This document shows positions 1-7,010 of a stretch of 9,641 nucleotides of DNA, piece after piece; within the stretch, counting starts at the first letter, position 1; every line of letters begins with the position of its first letter. The notes beneath the pieces were generated by a model. That model was not told the DNA's origin. It saw nothing but the letters and a program-made list of their open reading frames with translations, and ran no database searches. This DNA is from Flavobacteriaceae bacterium (GTDB taxonomy: Bacteria > Bacteroidota > Bacteroidia > Flavobacteriales > Flavobacteriaceae). Location of the stretch: assembly GCA_013042825.1 (NCBI GenBank), contig JABDPL010000077.1, positions 1 through 9,641 on the forward strand, given 5' to 3'. The position numbers were made by a program, and so were the translations under genes.

Positions 1-7
1 GGTTAGT

Positions 8-172
8 GTTAATGTTTGGTTATTAATGAAGGCCCGTTGATCGAAATCTTCGGGCCTTCAGCGTTTTTTAATGTTAAAATTGGTTAAAAACACTTTAGCG
101 GTGAAATAAATTCATGGTTTTTACGTCATATATAGTGTTAAGCATTTTTAGTAAATGTTAATGTTGGTTAAT
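8..172. repeat. Three imperfect copies of TTAATGTT-(0-5 nt)-GGTTA
   Basis: The motif TTAATGTT followed by GGTTA occurs at about 9-22 (1-nt spacer), 68-86 (spacer AAAAT plus T, ending GGTTA) and 158-170 (no spacer). All copies have the same orientation within 165 bases of non-coding, AT-rich DNA. The two outer copies are the closest match to each other. No gene is visible in 1-236. The repeats could be binding sites, remnants of a duplicated spacer, or simple low-complexity similarity; the sequence alone does not decide. Confidence 0.4.
27..69 (+). terminator. Rho-independent terminator of an upstream gene outside the window
   Basis: A 10-bp perfect stem, TGAAGGCCCG (27-36) with CGGGCCTTCA (51-60), encloses a 14-nt loop. 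Three bases later comes a run of six T (64-69). The T-run is on the 3' side only, so this reads as a plus-strand terminator for a gene that ends before base 1. The 3-nt gap between stem and T-run is slightly longer than ideal. Confidence 0.65.
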
Positions 173-176
173 AGCG

Positions 177-217
177 AAAAAAAAACCGAGACAAACTTCT
201 TAGTCTCGGTTTTTTTT
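177..217. terminator. Symmetrical terminator downstream of the FabH-like gene
   Basis: The stem CCGAGAC (186-192) with GTCTCGG (203-209) has a 10-nt loop. It is flanked by nine A (177-185) and eight T (210-217), so it can act as an intrinsic terminator in both directions. It starts about 20 bp beyond the stop codon of the minus-strand gene at 237, and that gene is its clearest client. On the plus strand it would back up the terminator at 27-69. Confidence 0.85.
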
Positions 218-236
218 ATTCCTAATACCATTTAAT

Positions 237-1247
237 CTACCATCGTATAACCACACTTCCCCATGTAAATCCGCTGCCAAATGCAGCGAGAATGACAATG
301 TCGCCGGCTTTGATCTTTCCTTTCTCCCAGGCTTCTGTCAGGGCGATTGGGATTGAAGCAGCCGTTGTATTTCCGTAGGTCATAATATTATTATAAACCT
401 GGTCGTCTGATAATCCGAATTTCCTTTGAATAAATTGAGATATTCGAAGGTTTGCCTGGTGGGGTATCAGCAGGGCGATATCTTCCTTTTGAAGTCCGTT
501 TGCCTGAAGGCCCTCCATAATGGCTTCACTGAATCGTACTACGGCATGCTTAAAAACGAACTGACCATTCATGTAAGGATAATAAGATGTATCATCCGGA
601 TCATTCTCTTCCATGATGGCGTCAACCCAGCGACCGGTGCTCGGTCCCAGAAGGGACAATTCCTCGGCATGTTTTCCTTCGGAATGCAAATGCGAAGAGA
701 GAATACCATGCACATCATCCTCACTTCTTGAAACAACCGCGGCTCCAGCACCATCACCAAATATGACCGTGACATGGCGACCCCTTGTCGAACGTTCGAG
801 TCCGCCGGAATGATTCTCACTCCCGATAACCAAAACATTCTTATACATACCCGTACGCACAAACTGGTCGGCAACACTCATGGCATAAATAAATCCAGAG
901 CACTGATTTCTAACATCCAGGGCACCGATTGTAGGCATTTCCAGGTAATCCTGAATGCGTACACCACCACCGGGGAAGTACATATCCGGACTGAGGGTAG
1001 CAAAAACGATAAAATCGATATCATCCTTGGTCAGGCCGGCCCGTTCAATAGCTATCCTGGCTGCTTTTGCCCCCATGATAGAGGTTGTATCGTCACTGGT
1101 TTCAGGATCGATCCAACGACGCTCTTTAATTCCCGTTCGCTCCTGAATCCATTCGTCACTGGTATCCATCCATTGCGTTAGATCTTCATTGGTGACCACA
1201 TTCTCGGGCAAATAGTGGCCAAGTCCCGTAATTTTTGATCTGTACAT
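237..1247 (-). CDS. fabH: Beta-ketoacyl-ACP synthase III (FabH-like)
   Basis: This 336-aa thiolase-fold enzyme is expected to condense an acyl-CoA primer with malonyl-ACP in the cytoplasm, the first elongation step of type II fatty acid synthesis or a related pathway. The full catalytic triad is visible: Cys116 in NQCSGF, His263 in IPHQAN and Asn293 in YGNTTAAS. The N-terminal DEWIQERTGIKER (31-43), the FGDGAGA block (164-170) and the C-terminal FGSGFTWG (323-330) are also family landmarks. Compared with E. coli FabH (triad C112/H244/N274) the Cys-His interval is about 15 residues longer, around residues 195-230, while the His-Asn interval is the same. The ATG start is supported by a promoter 19 nt upstream. 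The gene stands alone, without the rpmF-plsX neighbours usual for housekeeping fabH, so it may be a paralogue with a different primer preference. The symbol is a family-level assignment. Confidence 0.9.
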   Translation of the reverse strand: MYRSKITGLGHYLPENVVTNEDLTQWMDTSDEWIQERTGIKERRWIDPETSDDTTSIMGAKAARIAIERAGLTKDDIDFIVFATLSPDMYFPGGGVRIQDYLEMPTIGALDVRNQCSGFIYAMSVADQFVRTGMYKNVLVIGSENHSGGLERSTRGRHVTVIFGDGAGAAVVSRSEDDVHGILSSHLHSEGKHAEELSLLGPSTGRWVDAIMEENDPDDTSYYPYMNGQFVFKHAVVRFSEAIMEGLQANGLQKEDIALLIPHQANLRISQFIQRKFGLSDDQVYNNIMTYGNTTAASIPIALTEAWEKGKIKAGDIVILAAFGSGFTWGSVVIRW

Positions 1248-1266
1248 AAAAGTTAGTTTGTCTGAA

Positions 1267-1300
1267 CAAAATTACATACTTAAATTAACATTTCTTCAAA
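1267..1300 (-). promoter_or_regulatory. Bacteroidota-type promoter for the FabH-like gene
   Basis: Read on the minus strand, TTTG (1300-1297) is followed by 22 nt and then TAATTTTG (1274-1267), a full match to the TAnnTTTG -7 consensus of Bacteroidota sigma-A. The -7 element ends 19 nt before the ATG at 1247, giving a short leader with no Shine-Dalgarno site. Confidence 0.65.
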
Positions 1301-1356
1301 GGCGAAGTTTAAAAAACAACTTAACTTGAGATTTTCGCAATGTTTACCGGCATTAA

Positions 1357-1389
1357 TTGTTAAATATTTTAATTTCAACTGTAGTTTTA
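1357..1389 (+). promoter_or_regulatory. Possible promoter for the S9 peptidase gene
   Basis: TTG (1357-1359), a 22-nt spacer and TAGTTTTA (1382-1389) match the Bacteroidota TTG/TAnnTTTG layout with one mismatch in the -7 box. This would give a leader of about 70 nt. The 1248-1462 divergent spacer is very AT-rich, so chance matches are expected. I see nothing else definite on the plus strand there. Confidence 0.25.
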
Positions 1390-1462
1390 ATTAAATTCAT
1401 ATTTCATTTTCCCCAAGCTATAATGAACGATTATTGACCTTATACAAAAACATTTTTACACT

Positions 1463-3898
1463 ATGAAAACCCGTATTTTATTTCTTTTCCTACTGAATGT
1501 TGCCCTTGTATTTCCACAGGAGAATCTGACGTATCAAAAACCACCCGAAGAAATATTGAAACTGGCCGAAGCACCTCTTGCGCCAAGCTTAAGAATCGAC
1601 AGTAAAGGAGAGAATATGGTGTTTCTTTCAAGAAGTAAGTACAAGAGTATACAGGAGCTTTCCGAAACTGAGATGCGCCTGGGAGGCCTGAGGATCAATC
1701 CAGTTACAAATATTGGAAGCCGAACCACCTATTATAATAATATGGAGGTCCGGGTTGGAAGAGAATCAAAAAATCAAGCCGTAAAGGGTTTGCCTGAGAA
1801 TCCGAGAATCGCATATGTTAGCTGGTCTCCAGATGAAAAGAAGGTGGCTTTTACCAATACAACTCAAGAAGGCGTTGAGCTCTGGGCGATGGATTTAGCA
1901 TCTGCAACGGCCACCAGACTTACCGAAGCCTCACTTAATGCCAATGTGAGAAGTCCATATACCTGGTTCAAGGATAGTGAGTTCCTTTTGGTTAAAATGC
2001 TACCAGAAGAAAGAAAACCGTTAATCGATGCGAAAGCCGTCGTGCCATCAGGACCCACTGTTTCTGTTAGTGTAGCTGGGGTTAAGGCCCAGAACCGCAC
2101 CTACCAGGACTTACTAAAAAACAAGAATGACGAACACAATTTTGAGCAACTAGCCCTGTCTGAGTTGTATAAGGTATCCCTTTCCAGACAAGCCACTCTG
2201 TGGAAAGATACTGCGATGTATCGCTCGATGTCTTTTTCTCCCAACGGTGCGTTTGTTATGATAACAACCATAGAAAAACCCTTTTCTTATCTCGTCCCTT
2301 ACCGCAGGTTCCCTAGCAAATCTGTAGTTTACGACACCGATGGAAAATTGATCAAAAAAGTACTGGAGGTTCCGCTGATTGAAGATCTTCCCAAAGGATT
2401 CATGTCAACGCGAACCGGTAAACGAGATATGTCCTGGAGAAGTGACAGGCCTGCCACGCTGTACTGGTGCGAAGCTCTTGATGAAGGCGATCCCGCTAAA
2501 GAGGTTGAATACCGCGATGAGGTTTTCGAATCAGACGCTCCATTTAATGGAGAGCCCCGATCACTCTTAAAGACCATTCAGAGATTTGCCGGCATTAGCT
2601 GGGGATCTGATAATATGGCCGTTGCTTATGATTACTGGTGGAATTCCCGCAATGAAAAGGCATATGCTTTCGATCCTTCCGACATGACCAAATCACCAAA
2701 GATTCTCTGGGACAGGAATTACCAGGACCGATATTCTGATCCGGGAAGTTTTGTCACCAGGAAGAACAAATGGGGGAATTATGTCCTGGAACTCGAAAAG
2801 GGTTCGGCTTTTTTAAAGGGTGATGGATATTCGGCTGAAGGCAAATTCCCTTTTATTGATAAGATCAATCTCGGGAGCCTTAACAAGGAACGTCTCTACC
2901 AGTCGAATATGACCGATAAGCTTGAAAACATATCAGAGGTTCTCAATATCAGGACAGGTGAATTGCTCGTTCGTATTGAATCGAAGAACGAGTATCCGAA
3001 TTATTATATAAGGAATATTAAAAAACGTATCGGACTTATACCTCTAACCAGTTTTGAGAATCCGTTTAAAAGCATCCAGGATGTGCACAAGGAGGTAATA
3101 AATTATAAACGCGACGATGGATTAGACCTTTCGGGCATTCTTTATCTGCCAACAGATTATGAGGAAGGCAACAAATATCCGATGATACTGTGGGCCTATC
3201 CGCGAGAGTACAAGGATAAGAACAGTGCGGGACAGAGTACAGCCAATGCAAACCAATTCACCTATCCGTCCTGGGGATCTCCTATATACTGGTTAACAAG
3301 AGGCTATGTAGTTTTGAACAATGCGGCATTTCCCATAGTAGGTGAAGGTGACGAAGAACCTAACGATTCATTCCGGCAGCAATTAGTAGCCAACGCAAAA
3401 GCAGCTATTGATGCCGTAGACAATTTGGGATATATCGACCGCGCGAGGGTTGCTGTTGGCGGACATTCCTATGGGGCATTTATGACGGCTAACCTTTTAG
3501 CGCATTCCAATTTGTTTGCAGCAGGAATTGCGCGAAGCGGTGCATATAATCGCACCCTTACACCATTTGGATTCCAAAGTGAAGAACGCAACTATTGGGA
3601 GGCGCCTGAGGTCTATTACACCATGTCACCGTTCATGCATGCTGAAAAAATGAAAACCCCATTGCTACTAATCCATGGTGAAGCCGATAATAACTCAGGC
3701 ACCTATCCTCTTCAAAGCGAGCGTTACTTCAATGCCTTAAAAGGCCTGGGAGCCCCTGTCAGATTAGTTATGCTTCCCAAGGAAAGTCATGGCTACAGGG
3801 CAGAGGAATCGATCATGCATGTTCTGTGGGAACAGGATCAATGGCTGGAAAAACATGTTAAAAACAAGAAAACCGGCACCGAAACCGGGACACATTAA
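1463..3898 (+). CDS. Secreted S9-family serine peptidase, glutamyl endopeptidase (CGEP)-like
   Basis: An 811-aa prolyl-oligopeptidase-family protein. Residues 1-19 form a signal peptide (Lys/Arg, then a Leu/Phe-rich core, VFPQ), so it should act in the periplasm or outside the cell. Residues of about 45-545 look like the beta-propeller lid; a WSPD-type blade motif is seen near residue 120. The alpha/beta-hydrolase domain begins near YKRDDGL (548-554). The catalytic triad is intact: Ser669 in GGHSYGAF, Asp742 in HGEADNN and His776 in ESHGY. The segment around the Ser, with TANLLAH and IARSGAYNRTLTPFGF after it, strongly recalls plant chloroplast glutamyl endopeptidase. That suggests cleavage after acidic residues rather than after Pro, which is an inference from resemblance. 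The gene is monocistronic, closed by the terminator at 3900-3926. Length and motifs are complete, with no sign of damage. Confidence 0.92.
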   Translation: MKTRILFLFLLNVALVFPQENLTYQKPPEEILKLAEAPLAPSLRIDSKGENMVFLSRSKYKSIQELSETEMRLGGLRINPVTNIGSRTTYYNNMEVRVGRESKNQAVKGLPENPRIAYVSWSPDEKKVAFTNTTQEGVELWAMDLASATATRLTEASLNANVRSPYTWFKDSEFLLVKMLPEERKPLIDAKAVVPSGPTVSVSVAGVKAQNRTYQDLLKNKNDEHNFEQLALSELYKVSLSRQATLWKDTAMYRSMSFSPNGAFVMITTIEKPFSYLVPYRRFPSKSVVYDTDGKLIKKVLEVPLIEDLPKGFMSTRTGKRDMSWRSDRPATLYWCEALDEGDPAKEVEYRDEVFESDAPFNGEPRSLLKTIQRFAGISWGSDNMAVAYDYWWNSRNEKAYAFDPSDMTKSPKILWDRNYQDRYSDPGSFVTRKNKWGNYVLELEKGSAFLKGDGYSAEGKFPFIDKINLGSLNKERLYQSNMTDKLENISEVLNIRTGELLVRIESKNEYPNYYIRNIKKRIGLIPLTSFENPFKSIQDVHKEVINYKRDDGLDLSGILYLPTDYEEGNKYPMILWAYPREYKDKNSAGQSTANANQFTYPSWGSPIYWLTRGYVVLNNAAFPIVGEGDEEPNDSFRQQLVANAKAAIDAVDNLGYIDRARVAVGGHSYGAFMTANLLAHSNLFAAGIARSGAYNRTLTPFGFQSEERNYWEAPEVYYTMSPFMHAEKMKTPLLLIHGEADNNSGTYPLQSERYFNALKGLGAPVRLVMLPKESHGYRAEESIMHVLWEQDQWLEKHVKNKKTGTETGTH

Positions 3899-3899
3899 T

Positions 3900-3926
3900 A
3901 AAAAACCGCCTGATGGCGGTTTTTTT
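3900..3926 (+). terminator. Strong intrinsic terminator after the S9 peptidase gene
   Basis: CCGCC (3906-3910), a TGAT loop and GGCGG (3915-3919) are flanked by six A (3900-3905) and seven T (3920-3926). The A/T flanks can extend the stem to 11 bp. It begins 2 nt after the TAA stop at 3896-3898 and separates this gene from htpG. Confidence 0.9.
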
Positions 3927-3933
3927 GTGTCAG

Positions 3934-3966
3934 TTTGTCACCTTATTGAAATTGGTATTTTTTTTG
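3934..3966 (+). promoter_or_regulatory. Candidate promoter of htpG
   Basis: TTTG (3934-3937), an 18-nt spacer and a TA followed by eight T and a G (3956-3966) resemble TTTG-N18-TAnnTTTG with an over-long T-run. It lies directly after the upstream terminator and about 37 nt before the htpG ATG, which fits in position. No CIRCE operator (TTAGCACTC-N9-GAGTGCTAA) is present in 3927-4003, so heat control, if any, is not through a recognisable HrcA site. Confidence 0.35.
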
Positions 3967-4003
3967 ACCTGTGGAAAGCGATACAGAAATTAAATAAATC
4001 ATT

Positions 4004-5884
4004 ATGAAAGGACAAATCAATGTTTCGGTTGAGAATATTTTTCCGTTAATTAAAAAATTCCTCTATAGCGATCATGAGATCTTCCTCAGGGAACTTATAA
4101 GCAACGCTACTGACGCTACCCTGAAGATTAAACATCTCACTCAGATCGGTGAGACCAAAGTGGAATATGGCGATCCCAAGATAGAAGTAAAGGTCGACAA
4201 GGATGCCAAGACCCTTCATGTTATTGATCAGGGTATAGGAATGACAGCAGATGAGGTTAAGAAATATATCAACGAGGTCGCTTTTTCCGGAGCAGAAGAA
4301 TTTCTGGACAAGTATAAGGACAAGATGGAAGGCAGCGGGATCATAGGTCATTTCGGATTAGGATTTTACTCCTCCTTTATGGTAGCCGATAAGGTAGAGA
4401 TCCATACCAAATCATACAAAGACGAAGCTGCTGCGCACTGGAGCTGTGACGGATCGCCGGAATTTATCCTGGAAGAGGGAACTCGCGAGCAGCGGGGTAC
4501 GGAGATCATCCTCCATATAGGAGCGGATGACGTTGAATTTCTTGAAGAAAACCGAATTCGAGAACTCCTGGTAAAATATAATCGCTTTATGCCGGTTCCG
4601 ATCAAATTCGGAACACGCGAAGAGACAATTCCACTGCCTGACGACGCGCCCGAAGATGCCAAACCTGAGACCAGAACCGTTGATAACATTATCAATAATC
4701 CTGAACCAGCCTGGACAAAACAACCCAAGGATCTAAATGATGAGGACTATTTGAACTTTTACCGGGAGTTATACCCAATGCAGTTTGAAGAGCCCTTATT
4801 CAATATTCACCTTAATGTCGATTACCCCTTTAACTTAACGGGTATTCTTTATTTTCCAAAACTGTCAAATGACCTGAACCTTCAAAAGGACCGCATACAG
4901 TTATTCCAGAACCAGGTATTCATCACCGATAATGTGGAGGACATCGTTCCTGAATTCCTTACCATGTTGCGCGGTGTTATCGATTCACCGGATATCCCGC
5001 TGAACGTTTCCAGGAGTTACCTTCAGGCCGACAGTAATGTCAAGAAGATCTCTTCATACATCACCCGCAAGGTTGCAGATAAACTCAAAACCTTATTCAA
5101 TAATGATCGCGAGGATTTTGAAAAGAAATGGAATGACATCAAGATCGTGATCGAGTATGGCATGCTTTCCGAAGAAAAATTCTTTGAAAAGGCTGATGCT
5201 TTTGCACTCTATCCTGACGTTGATGGGAACTATTATACATACGATGAGTTGTATAACAAGATAAAGGCCAAGCAGACCGATAAAGATGATAAACTGGTGA
5301 TCCTTTATGCCTCTGATACCGACAAGCAGCACAGCTATATAGCAGCTGCCAGGGACAAAGGCTATGAGGTGTTACTGCTGGACTCCCCTATCGTTAGCCA
5401 CCTGATCCAGAAGCTGGAAACCTCGAAGGAAAACATCTCTTTCGCACGAGTGGATGCTGATCATATCGACAACCTTATCAAAAAAGAAGATGAGGCCATT
5501 TCTAAAATGACAGACGAGGAAAAAACAAAACTCGATGAATTGTTGAAGGACATCATACCTTCAGAAAAGTTCACAGTTCAGCTTGAGGCCATGGACAGCC
5601 AGGCTGCTCCTTTCATTATTACACAACCCGAGTTTATGCGTCGTATGAAAGAGATGCAACAGACCGGCGGTGGCATGTTCGGTATGAGTAACATGCCTGA
5701 TATGTTCAACCTGGTGGTAAATACGAATAATGACCTGGTTCATGCCATACTCAATACAAAAACACGTAAGAAACAGGAACGGCTGATCAATCAGGGTCTG
5801 GATCTGGCACGATTATCGCAAGGCTTGTTAAAAGGTGAAGAACTGACGAGTTTTATCAAACGCAGCTATGATATGATAAAATAG
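4004..5884 (+). CDS. htpG: Molecular chaperone HtpG (bacterial Hsp90)
   Basis: A 626-aa cytosolic ATP-dependent chaperone that works as a homodimer on late folding intermediates; the length is normal (E. coli HtpG 624). The N-terminal GHKL ATPase domain (about 1-200) shows Glu30/Asn34 in RELISNATDA, Asp75 in DQGIGM (75-80), the lid glycines in GIIGHFGLGFYSSF (112-125) and TEIILHI (166-172). A short charged linker (about 203-248) leads to the middle domain, where Arg337 and Gln341 in LNVSRSYLQ (333-341) correspond to the catalytic-loop Arg380/Gln384 of yeast Hsp90. The usual Glu after the Arg is Ser here. The C-terminal dimerisation domain contains a Met/Gly-rich segment (546-566, including TGGGMFGM) that E. 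coli HtpG lacks. The ATG follows an A-rich leader without a Shine-Dalgarno site. It stands alone between terminators. Confidence 0.97.
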   Translation: MKGQINVSVENIFPLIKKFLYSDHEIFLRELISNATDATLKIKHLTQIGETKVEYGDPKIEVKVDKDAKTLHVIDQGIGMTADEVKKYINEVAFSGAEEFLDKYKDKMEGSGIIGHFGLGFYSSFMVADKVEIHTKSYKDEAAAHWSCDGSPEFILEEGTREQRGTEIILHIGADDVEFLEENRIRELLVKYNRFMPVPIKFGTREETIPLPDDAPEDAKPETRTVDNIINNPEPAWTKQPKDLNDEDYLNFYRELYPMQFEEPLFNIHLNVDYPFNLTGILYFPKLSNDLNLQKDRIQLFQNQVFITDNVEDIVPEFLTMLRGVIDSPDIPLNVSRSYLQADSNVKKISSYITRKVADKLKTLFNNDREDFEKKWNDIKIVIEYGMLSEEKFFEKADAFALYPDVDGNYYTYDELYNKIKAKQTDKDDKLVILYASDTDKQHSYIAAARDKGYEVLLLDSPIVSHLIQKLETSKENISFARVDADHIDNLIKKEDEAISKMTDEEKTKLDELLKDIIPSEKFTVQLEAMDSQAAPFIITQPEFMRRMKEMQQTGGGMFGMSNMPDMFNLVVNTNNDLVHAILNTKTRKKQERLINQGLDLARLSQGLLKGEELTSFIKRSYDMIK

Positions 5885-5890
5885 GCCATC

Positions 5891-5909
5891 TTTTCTGCTT
5901 TGCAGAAAA
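5891..5909 (+). other. Short hairpin just after htpG
   Basis: TTTTCTGC (5891-5898) pairs perfectly with GCAGAAAA (5902-5909) over a 3-nt loop, starting 7 nt after the htpG stop. No T-run follows, so it is not a classical terminator. It could stabilise the mRNA 3' end ahead of the real terminator at 5928-5956. Confidence 0.5.
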
Positions 5910-5927
5910 TCTATATAAACCGGAAAG

Positions 5928-5956
5928 ACCACATCATCAAACGATGTGGTTTTTTT
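5928..5956 (+). terminator. Intrinsic terminator of htpG, overlapping the stop of the converging gene
   Basis: ACCACATC (5928-5935) pairs with GATGTGGT (5943-5950) over a 7-nt loop, followed by T5951-5956. The T-run includes the first two bases of the complemented stop codon (5955-5957) of the minus-strand gene. Read on the minus strand the hairpin is followed only by CTTTCC, so it would be a weak terminator in that direction. Confidence 0.85.
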
Positions 5957-7010
5957 ATTGGGTGCGGGCTTTCTTTAAAATCTGAGACTGGAATTTATCA
6001 TCGTCTGCAATGACCTTGAAGAAGTCGAAAATATAATCCCTGGCCACCTCAAACTCCCTCTCGAGTTCGAATTGTCCTTTGCAGGCATCAACCTGGGCCA
6101 TTATTTCCGATTGGGAAGAAAGAAATTCCTGTCGTACTTGTTGGAACAAGGCCGGGTTCCTCTTAAATCCGCGATATAATCTTTGGCGTACAGAGGTAAT
6201 GGGGAGCTTTTTTGTCCCGATCTGCGATACCACAGCATAGCTGCAATTTACAAATCCTGCCATATCAAAATCATAAGGAAGAGGAATGAAATCGGGTTCA
6301 TGGAACATGACCTTGACATTATGCATATCATATTGCGAATAATCGGTGTTACCGATGAGGTATTGGAACATGGCATGACGAACCGATGCGAGATCATCCT
6401 GCTGCAACGGATGCACGCGCCTCTTATAGATCTTACCTTCATAGCGTTTAGCCACATGTTTATCATCTTCTATAAGAAAGCCTTTCATCAGGTGAACCTT
6501 GCCTTTGCTACCCCTGAGTTCGTTAAACTCAATATCAACAAGCCTGGTCTTAAAATAATATGGGGAAACGACCTCAAAGATCTTATAAGCCAGGTATTCT
6601 TTTATAACATTATCGTTTCTGTCCCTTTCGGTCAGGCAGGGTGTTACCAGCTTCAACCGTTTCTGGGTATCGAAAAGCGTTCCCTTGTAGTTCGATTTCC
6701 TGATCTTGAGTTTTACAGGTGGAAAATAACAGTTCTTTAGCCGGTAATTTCCCCTTACGCGCAATTCCACAGGTAATTCCAGCCAATTGCCATCCTGATC
6801 GCCATATTTCAGGATTGAATTGATATAGGTGGAATCATCGGTTTCCTTCTTTATTTCCCTGATGGAATATTCAAGCTTTATCGGTAGTGGTTCGGTGGAA
6901 GCAAACAGATCCTGGCTAATCGTTTCTGCAGTTTGCGTTTTTTCCTGCGCAACCATAGTGAACGAAAACACCAGCATAAATAGGATTGAACGAATGATTG
7001 GCGAATTCAT
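5955..7010 (-). CDS. Secreted protein of unknown function with CotH/HipA-like kinase landmarks
   Basis: A 351-aa protein with a signal peptide (1-21, ending FTMVA before Gln22), so probably periplasmic. I do not recognise a characterised family member. Visible conserved-looking blocks are RVRGNYR (84-90), CYFPPVKLKIRK (94-105), KRLKLVTPC (117-125), EYLAYKIF (138-145), a beta-turn-beta segment ending KGFLIEDD (176-183), GNTDYSQYDMHN (220-231) and PLPYDFDMAG (243-252). The order of an early basic region, an Asp-x(n)-Asn loop (D223/N231) and a late DFD (247-249) resembles the catalytic core of CotH, HipA and other atypical kinases. This is inference by pattern, not a confident family call. Cys94 and Cys125 could form a disulfide. 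The ATG at 7010 is supported by the signal peptide and by a promoter 19 nt upstream. It converges on htpG and is divergent from the bestrophin-like gene. An alternative is a purely structural envelope protein. Confidence 0.88.
   Translation of the reverse strand: MNSPIIRSILFMLVFSFTMVAQEKTQTAETISQDLFASTEPLPIKLEYSIREIKKETDDSTYINSILKYGDQDGNWLELPVELRVRGNYRLKNCYFPPVKLKIRKSNYKGTLFDTQKRLKLVTPCLTERDRNDNVIKEYLAYKIFEVVSPYYFKTRLVDIEFNELRGSKGKVHLMKGFLIEDDKHVAKRYEGKIYKRRVHPLQQDDLASVRHAMFQYLIGNTDYSQYDMHNVKVMFHEPDFIPLPYDFDMAGFVNCSYAVVSQIGTKKLPITSVRQRLYRGFKRNPALFQQVRQEFLSSQSEIMAQVDACKGQFELEREFEVARDYIFDFFKVIADDDKFQSQILKKARTQ

Noticed and set aside
1..236. CRISPR array or tRNA in the left-hand non-coding region
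   Set aside because: The repeats are short, imperfect and of irregular spacing, and no cloverleaf or CCA-end structure is visible.
774..1181. A 135-codon plus-strand frame inside the FabH-like gene
   Set aside because: It is antisense to conserved catalytic regions of the FabH-like gene and has no promoter or recognisable protein features.
3927..4003. CIRCE/HrcA operator before htpG
   Set aside because: No TTAGCACTC-type inverted repeat is present in the spacer.
3789..4007. A small plus-strand frame linking the S9 peptidase end to htpG
   Set aside because: It runs through the strong terminator at 3900-3926 and out of frame with both genes; the C-terminal part of the peptidase explains the coding signal.
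6183..6740. A 185-codon open frame on the plus strand opposite the CotH-like gene
   Set aside because: It lies wholly antisense to a well-supported gene with signal peptide and promoter, lacks family-like motifs, and its composition looks like a reverse-strand shadow.
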